40,647 nucleotides of DNA from an uncultured Porphyromonas sp. (GTDB lineage: Bacteria; Bacteroidota; Bacteroidia; Bacteroidales; Porphyromonadaceae), in the NCBI GenBank assembly GCA_900539155.1, contig UQBE01000015.1, positions 1 to 40,647 on the forward strand, given 5' to 3'. A program made the translations under genes and the position numbers. Below, piece by piece: positions 7,699 to 16,628 of this stretch. The notes beneath the pieces were generated by a model that saw only the letters and a program-made list of their open reading frames with translations, was not told the origin of the DNA and made no database searches. The first letter of the stretch is position 1. Each line of letters starts with the position of its first letter.

Positions 7699-8937
7699 AT
7701 GATGGACTCTATCAAGCAAATCTACAAGATCGGTCACGGACCGAGCAGTAGTCACACGATAGCCCCTATGCGAGCCTCTGAGATGTTTCTCTCTCAAGTC
7801 AAGGAGCTCCCAGTGGCGCGTCTTGAAGTGACGCTCTACGGGAGCCTTGCCGCCACTGGCAAGGGGCACATGACTGACCAAGCGATACTCTCCGTACTTA
7901 ACTCTGTCTACCCAACGACCATCCTCTGGGAGCCACGTGTGGAGCTAACCTTCCACCCCAATGGGATGAAGTTCGTCGCATTTGACAAGGAGGGTGAGGA
8001 GCTCAAGGAGTTCAAGGTGTACAGCATCGGTGGCGGTACGCTCGCTAATGAGACTTTCAACGAGCAGGTCACGACGCCCATCTACGAACTCTCGACGATG
8101 GCTGACATCATGGAGTATCTCGACAAGCGGGGGCTCTCCTACTGGGAGTATGTGGAGCGCTGCGAGGGACCCGACATCTGGGACTTCCTTGCTGAGGTTT
8201 GGAAGGTGATGAAGCAGAGTGTGCAGGAGGGGTTGGCCGCCGAGGGTGTCCTGCCTGGTGGGCTACGCCTGCGTCGCAAAGCGGCTGACACGCTAGTCAA
8301 GTCCCTAAGCTACAAGGATAGCGTCCGGACTCGTGGTATGGTCTACTCCTATGCCTTGGCGGTCAGTGAGCAAAACGCTGCCGGCGGACGTGTCGTCACG
8401 GCTCCTACCTGCGGTTCGTGTGGTGTGATGCCGGCGGTACTCCTTTACCTACAGGAGACACGTAGCTTTCGTGACGAGCGCATCCTGCGCGCCTTAGCTA
8501 CGGCGGGACTCTTTGCTAATGTGGTACGTACTAATGCCTCTATCAGCGGTGCTGAGGTGGGCTGTCAGGGTGAGGTAGGGGTCGCTTGCGCTATGGCTGC
8601 TGCTGCCGCGAGTCAACTCTTCGGTGGTACGCTACATCAGATTGAGTATGCGGCCGAGATGGGCTTGGAGCATCACCTCGGACTTACTTGTGACCCTGTC
8701 TGTGGATTGGTGCAGATTCCCTGTATCGAGCGCAACGCTTTTGCCGCTAGTCGTGCGCTAGATGCAAATACCTATGCCAACTTTACCGATGGACGTCACC
8801 GAGTGAGCTTTGACCAGGTGGTTGCTGCTATGCACCAGACGGGTAAGGATCTGCCGAGCCTCTACAAAGAGACGGCCGAAGGTGGACTAGCCATCCTTCA
8901 TGAGAAGTATGGTGGCAAGATACTCATCGAGGACTAA
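7699..8937 (+). CDS. sdaA: L-serine ammonia-lyase (iron-sulfur, single chain)
   Basis: This 412-residue enzyme deaminates L-serine to pyruvate and ammonia in the cytoplasm. The N-terminus has the family motif KIGHGPSSSHTIAP (about 10-23) and the beta-domain segment TLYGSLAATGKGHMTD. The C-terminal catalytic domain has TAPTCGSCGVMPAVL and the cysteine-rich TCDPVCGLVQIPCIERN, which supplies ligands for the oxygen-sensitive [4Fe-4S] cluster. Both domains are in one chain, as in SdaA/SdaB, and length is normal. It is the first gene of a likely operon with the CDF transporter (21 nt) and folB (35 nt). Serine use fits an asaccharolytic, amino-acid-fermenting lifestyle. Confidence 0.95.
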   Translation: MMDSIKQIYKIGHGPSSSHTIAPMRASEMFLSQVKELPVARLEVTLYGSLAATGKGHMTDQAILSVLNSVYPTTILWEPRVELTFHPNGMKFVAFDKEGEELKEFKVYSIGGGTLANETFNEQVTTPIYELSTMADIMEYLDKRGLSYWEYVERCEGPDIWDFLAEVWKVMKQSVQEGLAAEGVLPGGLRLRRKAADTLVKSLSYKDSVRTRGMVYSYALAVSEQNAAGGRVVTAPTCGSCGVMPAVLLYLQETRSFRDERILRALATAGLFANVVRTNASISGAEVGCQGEVGVACAMAAAAASQLFGGTLHQIEYAAEMGLEHHLGLTCDPVCGLVQIPCIERNAFAASRALDANTYANFTDGRHRVSFDQVVAAMHQTGKDLPSLYKETAEGGLAILHEKYGGKILIED

Positions 8938-8958
8938 GCCTGTTCACACGCTGAACTA

Positions 8959-9888
8959 ATGAATAAACAGAAGCATACCGACCCGCGCACCCGTACTATC
9001 TATCGGGTCACGCTGGTGGGTGCTTTGGTCAACGTAGCACTCACGCTCCTCAAGCTCGTCGTGGGCTTCGTGGGGCATAGTGCTGCTTTGATAGCAGATG
9101 CGGTACACTCGCTTTCGGACTTCTGTACCGACATCATCGTGACGCTCTTTGTGGGCATCGCGGGTAAGCCGAGGGATACTAAGTATCGCTACGGATATGG
9201 TAAGTATGAGTCGATAGCTACGCTGATCATAGCCACCGTGCTGATGGGCATCGGCATCTCTATGCTACTCAAGAGTGGAGAGGCTATCTATCTCTTCTTT
9301 GCTTCTGGGGTGGTCCCTAAGAAGCCTTCGCTCTGGGCCGCTGTGATAGCTTTTATCTCTGTTTTGTCGAAGGAGTGGCTCTTTCGCTACACCAAGAGTG
9401 TCGCTGAGCGGGTGCATAGTAATACTGTTCTGGCGAATGCGTGGCACCATCGCACGGATGCTTACTCCTCTATTGCTGTCCTTGCAGGCGTCTTGGGGGC
9501 AGCCTTGCTGGGCAATCAGTGGGCGATCCTCGACCAGGTGGCCTGTGCCGGCGTCAGTCTCTTCATCGTCTGGGCGGGAGCACAGCTTATCTCGACTCCT
9601 TGGCAGGAGCTGACCGAGCACAGTCTCTCAGAGGAGGAGCAGCAGACGATCCTAGAGATTATCGAGGCGGAGTACCCGGGGCATCATCCGCACAATCTTA
9701 ATACTCGTAGTTTAGGCTCTGCCATCGCCATCGAGGTGGATATCTACCTGCCTGACGATACACCTGTCATCCTCGCTCACGAGCGAGCTACCCACATAGA
9801 GAACAAGCTCAAGGAGCACTACGGCGAGCGTACCCACGTGATCGTCCATGTGGAGCCGATAGCAATGATGAATACAGATCACGAATAG
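8959..9888 (+). CDS. Cation diffusion facilitator (CDF) metal efflux transporter
   Basis: This 309-residue membrane protein exchanges divalent metal ions (Zn, Fe or Mn) for protons. The first metal half-site is ALIADAVHSLSD (H50 and D54, preceded by D47) and the second is AWHHRTDAYSS (H163 and D167). Hydrophobic segments at about 17-37, 42-65, 88-108, 124-136, 168-186 and 190-210 give the usual six-helix plan. A cytoplasmic ferredoxin-like domain follows, ending THVIVHVEPI. The metal cannot be decided, although the His/Asp pairs are compatible with zinc or iron. It is probably co-transcribed with sdaA and folB. Confidence 0.92.
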   Translation: MNKQKHTDPRTRTIYRVTLVGALVNVALTLLKLVVGFVGHSAALIADAVHSLSDFCTDIIVTLFVGIAGKPRDTKYRYGYGKYESIATLIIATVLMGIGISMLLKSGEAIYLFFASGVVPKKPSLWAAVIAFISVLSKEWLFRYTKSVAERVHSNTVLANAWHHRTDAYSSIAVLAGVLGAALLGNQWAILDQVACAGVSLFIVWAGAQLISTPWQELTEHSLSEEEQQTILEIIEAEYPGHHPHNLNTRSLGSAIAIEVDIYLPDDTPVILAHERATHIENKLKEHYGERTHVIVHVEPIAMMNTDHE

Positions 9889-9923
9889 CGAAAAGCCCCC
9901 AACTAAGTCAATTTTCCATTCCC

Positions 9924-10298
9924 ATGAAAGCAACCATTCGGATAGTCAATGCGCACTTCTACTCCTATATAGGAGCTCTTCCCGAGGAGCAGGTGCTGGG
10001 CAATAGATACATCGTCAACCTCACGGCGACTTACGATGCGACCAAAGCGGTCGCGAGCGATGACGTCGCTGATGCGGTGAGTTACGCTGACCTCTACGAT
10101 GTGATAGCGGACAAGGTTGGACACTCGCGAGACAACCTCCTCGAGTATGTCGCTGGGCAGATACTCACCGAGATACTAGCCAACTACAAGTTGGTCGACA
10201 GCTGCGAGATAACGATTCAAAAGGCAATCCCGCCCATCGCTGGCGTCATCGAAGCTGCCAGCGTCACGCTCGCAGCTAGCCGTGATGATTACGAGTAA
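9924..10298 (+). CDS. folB: Dihydroneopterin aldolase
   Basis: This 124-residue protein converts 7,8-dihydroneopterin to 6-hydroxymethyl-dihydropterin and glycolaldehyde in folate synthesis. It has the short FolB fold with IGALPEEQVLGNRYIVNLT near the N-terminus, VSYADLYDVI in the middle, and the C-terminal strand CEITIQKAIPPIAGVIEAA. The Lys in that last motif corresponds to the conserved active-site lysine. Length is typical. It is the last gene of the plus-strand run and ends 4 nt before the convergent uvrB stop, with no terminator between them. Confidence 0.92.
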   Translation: MKATIRIVNAHFYSYIGALPEEQVLGNRYIVNLTATYDATKAVASDDVADAVSYADLYDVIADKVGHSRDNLLEYVAGQILTEILANYKLVDSCEITIQKAIPPIAGVIEAASVTLAASRDDYE

Positions 10299-10302
10299 AG
10301 GG

Positions 10303-12336
10303 TTACTTCTTTTGATCCTCTAGTCGACTCTGCAGGGCATACATCTCGTCTCGTAGACGCGCTGCCTCGACGAAGTTAAGCTCTTTGGCAGCAGCGTACA
10401 TCTGTTTGCGTACCTGCTCGATTAAGTCTGGGAGCTTGTCCTGAGTGAGGTCCTCAGCGACGGGAGAAGCGACAGCTATCTGATCCTCGACATAAGCTTC
10501 GGCTTGTGCCGAGGTTTTTGTTGTTACGTAGCCCTCCTGCGAGAGCGCATTCGTACGCTTGCTCACCACCTGCGTTGGGGTGATGTTATGCTCCTCGTTG
10601 TAGGCTATCTGCTTAGCACGGCGGCGGTTGGTCTCGTCGATGGTCGCCTGCATGCTGTCGGTGATGCTGTCTGCGTAGAAGATGACCAGCCCATGCACAT
10701 TACGAGCAGCACGTCCAGCAGTCTGGGTGAGTGAGCGGTGCGAGCGAAGGAAGCCCTCCTTGTCCGCATCGAGGATCGCCACGAGCGAGACCTCGGGAAA
10801 GTCCAATCCTTCACGCAGGAGGTTCACCCCGACCAAGACATCGTAAGCTCCCTCTCGCAAGCTGTCCATAATCTGGATACGCTCTAGCGTGTCCACGTCG
10901 CTGTGTATGTAGGCGCACTTGATGCCCGCTCGTATGAGGTAGTCGCTCAGCTCCTCCGCCATGCGCTTCGTCAGGGTCGTGACGAGCGTCCGCTCGTTGC
11001 GCTCCGTGCGTATGACGATCTCCTCCATCAGATCGTCCACCTGATGCTCCGTGGGGCGTATCTCGATAGGCGGGTCTAGCAGTCCCGTGGGACGTATCAC
11101 CTGCTCGACCACGATGCCCTCGCTCATATTGAGCTCGTAGTCAGCTGGCGTGGCACTGACGTAAATCACTTGGTTGGTCAGACTGACAAACTCCTCAAAC
11201 TCCAGGGGCCTATTGTCCAAAGCCGCTGGCAGGCGAAAGCCATACTCCACCAAGGTGGTCTTGCGCGCCTTGTCTCCGCCATACATAGCGCGTATCTGCG
11301 GTATCGATACGTGGCTCTCGTCAATGACTAGGAGATAGTCATCGGGGAAGTAGTCCATCAAGCAGAAGGGTCGCTCGCCCGGCTTGCGACCATCGAAGTA
11401 ACGCGAGTAGTTCTCAATGCCGGAGCAGTAGCCCACCGCCTTGATCATTTCCAAATCGTAGGAGACACGCTCGTAGAGTCGCTTCGCCTCAAAGAGATGC
11501 CCCTCGCGCTCCAGCTCTGCCGTGCGGTCGCCTAGGTCCCTCTTAATTTCGACAATCGCACGCTGCGTCTGCTCCTCCGTCGTCACAAAGAGGTTGGCCG
11601 GGTAGATGCGTAGACTATCCAGTGTCCCCTGGCTCTCAGCCGAGACCGGGTCGATGATGGTGATCCGATCAATCTCGTCATCCCAGAGCTCGATGCGGTA
11701 AGCAACTCCCTCGAAGGACTCGATAGCGGGAAAGATGTCGATCGTATCTCCCTTCACTCGGAAGGAACCACTCACGAAGTCCGCCTTGTTATTGACATAG
11801 TAAGACTCTGCGAGGCGTCGCATCAGCACGTCCCGCTCGATCTGCATGCCCACCTCCAGCTTGATAATCTTATTCTCGAAGTCATTCGGATTGGCCATAC
11901 CGTAGATGCAGGAGACCGAGGCGACCACAATTACATCGCGACGACCCGAGAGAAGCGAGGCGGTAGCACGTAGTCGCAGCTTGTCTAGCTCCGCATTGAT
12001 TGCCATGTCCTTCTCTATATAGGTATCTGTATTAATCAGATAAGCCTCGGGCTGGTAGTAGTCGTAGTAGGAGACGAAGTACTCTACTGCGTTGTTGGGA
12101 AAAAACGCTTTGAACTCACTATACAGCTGCGCGGCCAACGTCTTGTTGTGGCTAATGACCAGCGTGGGGCGATCCACCTGCTGGATTACATTGGCGATCG
12201 TAAAGGTCTTGCCCGAGCCCGTCACACCGAGGAGCGTCTGATGAGGCAACCCATCACGCACTCCCTGTGAGAGCTGAGCAATAGCCTCCGGCTGGTCGCC
12301 CGTCGGCTTATACTTTGAGGTTAGTTGGAAGGACAT
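10303..12336 (-). CDS. uvrB: Excinuclease ABC subunit B
   Basis: UvrB is the damage-verifying ATPase of nucleotide excision repair; it loads with UvrA and recruits UvrC. The 677-residue product has GVTGSGKTFTIANV (Walker A, about 38-51), the beta-hairpin region YYDYYQPEAYL, DESH (helicase motif II), VSATP, GVNLLREGLDFPEVSLVAILDADKEGF in the C-terminal RecA-like domain, and a C-terminal UVR motif (EQVRKQMYAAAKELNFVEAA). The start MSFQLTSKYKPTGDQPEAIA is the standard UvrB N-terminus. It lies 15 nt downstream of the TPR-like gene and is probably co-transcribed with it. Confidence 0.98.
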   Translation of the reverse strand: MSFQLTSKYKPTGDQPEAIAQLSQGVRDGLPHQTLLGVTGSGKTFTIANVIQQVDRPTLVISHNKTLAAQLYSEFKAFFPNNAVEYFVSYYDYYQPEAYLINTDTYIEKDMAINAELDKLRLRATASLLSGRRDVIVVASVSCIYGMANPNDFENKIIKLEVGMQIERDVLMRRLAESYYVNNKADFVSGSFRVKGDTIDIFPAIESFEGVAYRIELWDDEIDRITIIDPVSAESQGTLDSLRIYPANLFVTTEEQTQRAIVEIKRDLGDRTAELEREGHLFEAKRLYERVSYDLEMIKAVGYCSGIENYSRYFDGRKPGERPFCLMDYFPDDYLLVIDESHVSIPQIRAMYGGDKARKTTLVEYGFRLPAALDNRPLEFEEFVSLTNQVIYVSATPADYELNMSEGIVVEQVIRPTGLLDPPIEIRPTEHQVDDLMEEIVIRTERNERTLVTTLTKRMAEELSDYLIRAGIKCAYIHSDVDTLERIQIMDSLREGAYDVLVGVNLLREGLDFPEVSLVAILDADKEGFLRSHRSLTQTAGRAARNVHGLVIFYADSITDSMQATIDETNRRRAKQIAYNEEHNITPTQVVSKRTNALSQEGYVTTKTSAQAEAYVEDQIAVASPVAEDLTQDKLPDLIEQVRKQMYAAAKELNFVEAARLRDEMYALQSRLEDQKK

Positions 12337-12351
12337 GGCGCCTGCTCCACT

Positions 12352-13101
12352 CTAATGCTGTCCGCGCTTCTGCTTATTCTCTATGTACTTGTTATCGAGA
12401 GCCCACGTGAGCCGTGGCTCGAGCTTCATAGCCTTGCGATACCATACCTCCGCTTGCGTCTGCTCACCGACCCCTACGTAGCACTCGGCAATCTGCACGA
12501 TAAGGTTCAGATATAGCCACGAACCTTTGCTCTGTCCCTTGGAAACCATCGCACGCTCTGCACGAAGCAGGTAGTCGATGGCTCCCCGCTTAGCATCTCC
12601 CTTGAAGAAAGCTGGCGCGAAGTACTGAGCGTTGCCACGTTGTATCAGACCGATAGCATTTTGCTTGTCCATAGTGATTGAGCGATTCATCAGAGACAGG
12701 CACTTATTTCCTACTAGAGGCGCACGTAGCCACGAGATGCCGACACGATAGCTGTAGTAAGCCGATAGGTAGGCGGTCATCTCGGCCTCCTTATAGTCAC
12801 ACTCGATGAGATAGTCGACATGAGCTTTGTACCGCTTGAGGTACTGCTCCGCCTCATTGTTTCTATCACGCAGGATGCACTCCGCTATGTAGCCGTACTC
12901 ATACTCGACCAGCTCGGCAATGCGTGCGTAGCTCTTATTAGGCTCTGCATGCATACGGTCTACGACTCGCTTCCAGCTATTGATATCACGCTTTACATAA
13001 GCCTCGTAGACCTGCTGTCGGTCTGTCGTCTGCGCCCAGCTACTCCCTGCTCCCAAGAGGAGCACGAAGAGCAAAAGTCCCAATATCTGTCTCTGTTTCA
13101 T
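12352..13101 (-). CDS. Secreted TPR-like protein
   Basis: This 249-residue protein starts with a cleavable signal peptide (hydrophobic 6-17, then SSWAQ before cleavage near residue 24), so it is periplasmic or surface-exposed. The mature part is helical with TPR-like repeats, the clearest being AECYVGVGEQTQAEVWYRKA MKLEPRLTWALDN near the C-terminus. TPR arrays are protein-interaction scaffolds; the partner is unknown. A promoter at 13203-13232 gives a leader of about 95 nt, and uvrB follows 15 nt after the stop. Confidence 0.75.
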   Translation of the reverse strand: MKQRQILGLLLFVLLLGAGSSWAQTTDRQQVYEAYVKRDINSWKRVVDRMHAEPNKSYARIAELVEYEYGYIAECILRDRNNEAEQYLKRYKAHVDYLIECDYKEAEMTAYLSAYYSYRVGISWLRAPLVGNKCLSLMNRSITMDKQNAIGLIQRGNAQYFAPAFFKGDAKRGAIDYLLRAERAMVSKGQSKGSWLYLNLIVQIAECYVGVGEQTQAEVWYRKAMKLEPRLTWALDNKYIENKQKRGQH

Positions 13102-13202
13102 ACGATCTCTGTTTGTCTAATTATCAACGAAAACTATCCCACAGTGCGGAATAGCTGGAGAAAAGAACTCCCCGAAGAGCCGTCTCATCTCCTTCATATC
13201 CC

Positions 13203-13232
13203 CAAAGATACAAAACTCTAGCGAAGCTACAA
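13203..13232 (-). promoter_or_regulatory. Promoter of the TPR gene-uvrB unit
   Basis: On the minus strand TTG (13230-13232), a 19-nt spacer and TATCTTTG (13203-13210) match the Bacteroidetes -33/-7 promoter. Transcription would start near 13196. The 555-nt gap 13102-13656 also holds a repeat island and the V-ATPase terminator; no gene is seen in it. Confidence 0.7.
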
Positions 13233-13297
13233 CGCCCCCCACTAGACTCTTTGACCTCGCGCTGACGCATTATAGTCTGTCTGGAGTCACACACTCA

Positions 13298-13512
13298 TTA
13301 GCAACAAGCGAGGAGTAGATGAGTTTACTATATATAATAATGTGTCCGCCCTGCTCTCTAACTTCTAACCTCTAATTACCCTCCATTCTCGAATATCCAC
13401 GTGGAAAATCTGAAATCTCCACGTGGGAATCCGTTTCCACCGACATAGTGCTGTATCGATATGTAGCCAGCTCTAAATTATTGTGAGACTGCTGACTTTT
13501 GCAACAGTCTCA
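13298..13512. repeat. Intergenic repeat island, copy A (two 22-bp units plus hairpin)
   Basis: TCCACGTGG units start at 13398 and 13420, exactly 22 bp apart. They are preceded by ACTATATATAATAATGTGTC and CTAACCTCTAATTACCCTCC blocks and followed by a hairpin at 13484-13512 (TGAGACTGCTG / CAACAGTCTCA). The blocks recur in inverted orientation around 21830-22210 and partly at 40475-40647. The layout resembles a miniature mobile element with an internal minisatellite, as in the BrickBuilt elements described in P. gingivalis; identity with these is not shown. Confidence 0.75.
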
Positions 13513-13538
13513 ATAAGGGGGAGGATAGACCAAACAAA

Positions 13539-13575
13539 ACAAGTCCCCGACAGAGAAGCTCTGCCGGGGACTTGT
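13539..13575 (-). terminator. Terminator of the V-ATPase operon
   Basis: A 17-bp stem with one mismatch (ACAAGTCCCCGACAGAG, 13539-13555, with CTCTGCCGGGGACTTGT, 13559-13575) has a 3-nt loop. On the minus strand it is followed by TTTTGTTTGG. It lies about 80 nt after the atpK stop and is the natural end of the operon transcript. Confidence 0.85.
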
Positions 13576-13656
13576 CCGATAGTTTGTTGGGGCTATCTAG
13601 TAGCCCCTATGTGTAGAGTATGTCGCTAAAGCAACGGGGACTCTGACGGGGTGTCT

Positions 13657-14136
13657 CTATGCAGGGAGGAATAGACCTCTGACGACACCGAAGGTTAGGA
13701 TCGATACGAGTAACGCTAGGATGGCGTACAGCTCAGGGAAGACGGCCATGACCATCGTTGCTCCGAAGAGGTTGTTGCCAGCTCCGATACCCTTGATACC
13801 GTTGGCGCAGACCTGAGCCTGACGGATAGCTGAGTAGAGACCGACGAGACCGAGGCTGAGTCCAGCAGCGAAGATAGCCCACGCAGCACCAGCACCGAGT
13901 GCGCTTTTGTAGATGAGATCCTTGATGAGGGTGTTGGCCATAAAGAAGCCGACGAAGCCGTACAGACCCTGCGAAGAGGGTAGAGCGGAGAGTCCGATGT
14001 ACTGACCAAGGGCGTCGGGGTTCTTTTTCATAGATCCGATGGTCGCATTACCTGCGATGGTAACTCCGATAGAGGAGCCGATACCTGTGAGGATGACCAT
14101 GAGGGCTACGCCTCCGTATGCAATTAGTTCGTTCAT
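13657..14136 (-). CDS. atpK: V-type ATPase subunit K (membrane rotor, proteolipid)
   Basis: This 159-residue duplicated-hairpin proteolipid has four membrane helices. I chose MNELIAYGG at 14136 as the start: the longer frame adds 36 hydrophilic residues and would run back over the end of the subunit I gene. The ion-carrying carboxylate is Glu135 in AVFPELYAILALL. SSQGLYGF (54-61) and Gln106 in IRQAQ align with the Thr/Gln/Gln residues that bind sodium together with Glu139 in Enterococcus hirae NtpK. This suggests Na+ rather than H+ coupling, an inference from alignment by eye. It is the last gene of the operon, followed by a strong terminator. Confidence 0.93.
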   Translation of the reverse strand: MNELIAYGGVALMVILTGIGSSIGVTIAGNATIGSMKKNPDALGQYIGLSALPSSQGLYGFVGFFMANTLIKDLIYKSALGAGAAWAIFAAGLSLGLVGLYSAIRQAQVCANGIKGIGAGNNLFGATMVMAVFPELYAILALLVSILTFGVVRGLFLPA

Positions 14137-14173
14137 GTTATGTATATCTGTTATTGATTTGATTATTGCTTGT

Positions 14174-16003
14174 TTAGTTGACCTTAAAGGGGGTGTAGGG
14201 CTTACCGCCACCCTCGAATTCGCTGTTCTTGTAGTACTCCACAAAGGTGAGACGCAGCGGGTGTACGAGCGAGCTGATGATAGCTAGTCCGAAGTTGAGT
14301 CCGTGTCCGAAGAGTAGGATGAAGACCATCACGAGCCAATTGAGTCCGACGGGCAGACCCTCAGACATCGAGACCGCTAGGTTGTTGAAGACACCTCCCA
14401 GCACGCCACTCGTCAGTCCGATCGCAAAGAGACGGATATAGGAGAGCGTGTCTCCGAGTAGTCCCGAGGCGGTGTTGTAGGTTGCCCAGAGTGAGGAGCC
14501 GATGTTGAGGAAGATGTTTTTGCCAGGGCTGTTGTAGAAGACCACTACGAGTCCTGCAGCTATCGCCAGTCCGTAGAATATGTAGGTGACGTAGCTCGGT
14601 ATCCCTGTCGCAGCCATCGGCAGTACCACAGCCATGATGAGGGCAAAGATGACGATGACCCAGGCGTACGAAGAGAGTGCATACTTGATGCCTCGCTGCT
14701 TCTGTACCTTGACGGCTGCCACGGTCTTGGCAAAGAGGATCTGAATGATACCCAGCACGACCGAGAGGAGCATGAGGTTGTCCTGATTGAGGAAGTAGTC
14801 ATCTCGCACGCTACCTAGTACGGAGCCATCGTTGGCCCATGGCATGACCATACCGAAGACGGTGCCGAGTAGCGAACCGACCACGACGGTGGTGCCTCCG
14901 AGCCACTGCGCTAGAGAGCAAATGTCTTTAGTCGATTGCCCCTTGACCTTGCGCTTAAAGATGGTCGCCAAAAGGAAGATGACGAGTCCATAGCCTGCAT
15001 CTCCAAAGCATAAGCTGAAGAAGAGCATGAAGAAGGGTGCGAAGAGTGGCGTCGAGTCAAGTTCCGAGTAGTTCGGCAGAGAGTACATCCGCGTGATCGG
15101 CTCGAAGAGTCGACTGAAGCGGTTGTTCTGGAGCTTGATGGGGATCTTGTCCTCATCGAGTATCTCCTGCTCAACATAGTAACAGGGGAGCTGATCTAGC
15201 TCTTGTCGCACCTCGGGGACGATCTTGTTCGGTATCCACCCCTCAAGGAGCATGACTTTGTCATCCGCCTCGCCTGTTGCCTGTAGGAAGGCGTTGCTCA
15301 TCTGATACTTGTCCTGGAGGAGGAGGTCGTAGCCCTGCAAGTCCCCTAGGTGCTGATCAATAAACTCCTGTATCTCGGTGTCAATCTGCTCGGCACGCTG
15401 CTCGAAAGAGGCTAGTCGATCGGCCAGTTCGCTGGCGGTGTGGGTCGGAGCTTTGATCTGCTCCGCCTCGATGCGCTCGGTGCTCTTGTCACCAACGGTG
15501 ATGAAGTAGTGATGCGAGCGTCGGGTGTCGATGATGATGGCGTTGTGCTCCTCCTCCCAGTACTCTTGGTACTGAGCTGTGGGGATGATGTAGAAGCGGA
15601 CGGGATAACCCGCTTGCTGGAGCCGCTCTAGCTGCTGGACGTCATAGTCGCCCCACGGCTCCCAGTAGTCATTCTCTCGCTGCTGGCTCTCAATCTGAGA
15701 GGCTATCTGGCGGCGATCCTCTAGGAGCGTCTCGATCTGCTGTAGGAGTGCCTCGCCCTCCTCTGCGTTAGCGGGCTTGCGGGGAGAGCCGATGGGCTGC
15801 TCCTCAGAGCGCTTGCGAGAGAGTGTGCGGATGAGATCTGACAGATGACGACGCGCCACAACGATATCCTTGATCTGTTCGCTCTCACTGGTCGGCTTGT
15901 TCTCCTTAATATGCACGACTCCTAGGTCGCGTAGCTTGAGGAGGAAGCTGTCGTAGTCTTGGTGATAGACTAGGAAGAGGTACTTATCTATTTTCTCTAT
16001 CAT
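14174..16003 (-). CDS. atpI: V-type ATPase subunit I (membrane stator, a-subunit)
   Basis: This 609-residue protein has a cytoplasmic N-terminal half with coiled coils (about 80-110 and 185-220) and a C-terminal membrane half from about residue 320. The conserved stretch GDTLSYIRLFAIGL contains the arginine that faces the rotor carboxylate during ion transfer. Together with subunit K it forms the ion path. The start overlaps the subunit D stop by 4 nt, which implies translational coupling. Confidence 0.94.
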   Translation of the reverse strand: MIEKIDKYLFLVYHQDYDSFLLKLRDLGVVHIKENKPTSESEQIKDIVVARRHLSDLIRTLSRKRSEEQPIGSPRKPANAEEGEALLQQIETLLEDRRQIASQIESQQRENDYWEPWGDYDVQQLERLQQAGYPVRFYIIPTAQYQEYWEEEHNAIIIDTRRSHHYFITVGDKSTERIEAEQIKAPTHTASELADRLASFEQRAEQIDTEIQEFIDQHLGDLQGYDLLLQDKYQMSNAFLQATGEADDKVMLLEGWIPNKIVPEVRQELDQLPCYYVEQEILDEDKIPIKLQNNRFSRLFEPITRMYSLPNYSELDSTPLFAPFFMLFFSLCFGDAGYGLVIFLLATIFKRKVKGQSTKDICSLAQWLGGTTVVVGSLLGTVFGMVMPWANDGSVLGSVRDDYFLNQDNLMLLSVVLGIIQILFAKTVAAVKVQKQRGIKYALSSYAWVIVIFALIMAVVLPMAATGIPSYVTYIFYGLAIAAGLVVVFYNSPGKNIFLNIGSSLWATYNTASGLLGDTLSYIRLFAIGLTSGVLGGVFNNLAVSMSEGLPVGLNWLVMVFILLFGHGLNFGLAIISSLVHPLRLTFVEYYKNSEFEGGGKPYTPFKVN

Positions 16004-16620
16004 TGTGCTAGTCGCTCTTTTTGTTTGGCAGCACGAATCTCTAGATTGGTGCGCATGATCTTTTGCGAAGCCTTGGAGAGACTCTCCTCATCCTCTAGAT
16101 AACGTTTAATCTTGAGTATAGCGTCCTTGTAGCCAGGGATCTGAACCTTCTCAAAGAGGTTGACCTTTTGCGTAGTCTTACGACGAGCATACTCGAGATA
16201 CTCTAGCTTGAGATTGAGAAACTCCGCCTCGATGCCCAGCGTGGCTAGTGCCTTGAGTAGCTCGACCCCCTGAGCAAACCATGAGGGATGGCTAAAGAGG
16301 CTAAAAGGCTTCACCTCGTAGTCTATATTGTCTAGCACAGGGACGACCACACCGGCTATCTTCTTTGTCGATAGCTTGACATCGGTGACGCTGACCAGCG
16401 TAGGGTCAAACTCGTCCCACAGAGCCACCATATCTTGGTAGCCCTGTATGCCCTGCTCTAGCTGCTCATTGAGAGCATCTATCTCACGGCGAGCTTTCTT
16501 GACCTCTAGACGGAGGGCACTCTCCTTGCTCTTGATCGTGGGCAGGGTGCGCTCTCGCATCTTAAGCTGTTTCTGCTGCTGCTGTAGCGAGGTCTTGTTG
16601 TACTGAAACTTGATCGCCAT
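16000..16620 (-). CDS. atpD: V-type ATPase subunit D (central rotor shaft)
   Basis: This 206-residue, almost wholly helical protein has long N- and C-terminal coiled coils (about 10-60 and 145-200) that form the central axle in the A3B3 head. The N-terminus has the family pattern SLQQQQKQLKMRERTLPTIK, SKESALRLEVKKA. It lies 8 nt after subunit B and overlaps the start of subunit I. Confidence 0.93.
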   Translation of the reverse strand: MAIKFQYNKTSLQQQQKQLKMRERTLPTIKSKESALRLEVKKARREIDALNEQLEQGIQGYQDMVALWDEFDPTLVSVTDVKLSTKKIAGVVVPVLDNIDYEVKPFSLFSHPSWFAQGVELLKALATLGIEAEFLNLKLEYLEYARRKTTQKVNLFEKVQIPGYKDAILKIKRYLEDEESLSKASQKIMRTNLEIRAAKQKERLAQ

Positions 16621-16628
16621 CTCTCTCC

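Noticed and set aside
14137..14244. 36-residue N-terminal extension of V-ATPase subunit K
   Set aside because: The extension is hydrophilic, overlaps the subunit I gene and is absent from the family; MNELIAYGG at 14136 starts directly with the first membrane helix.
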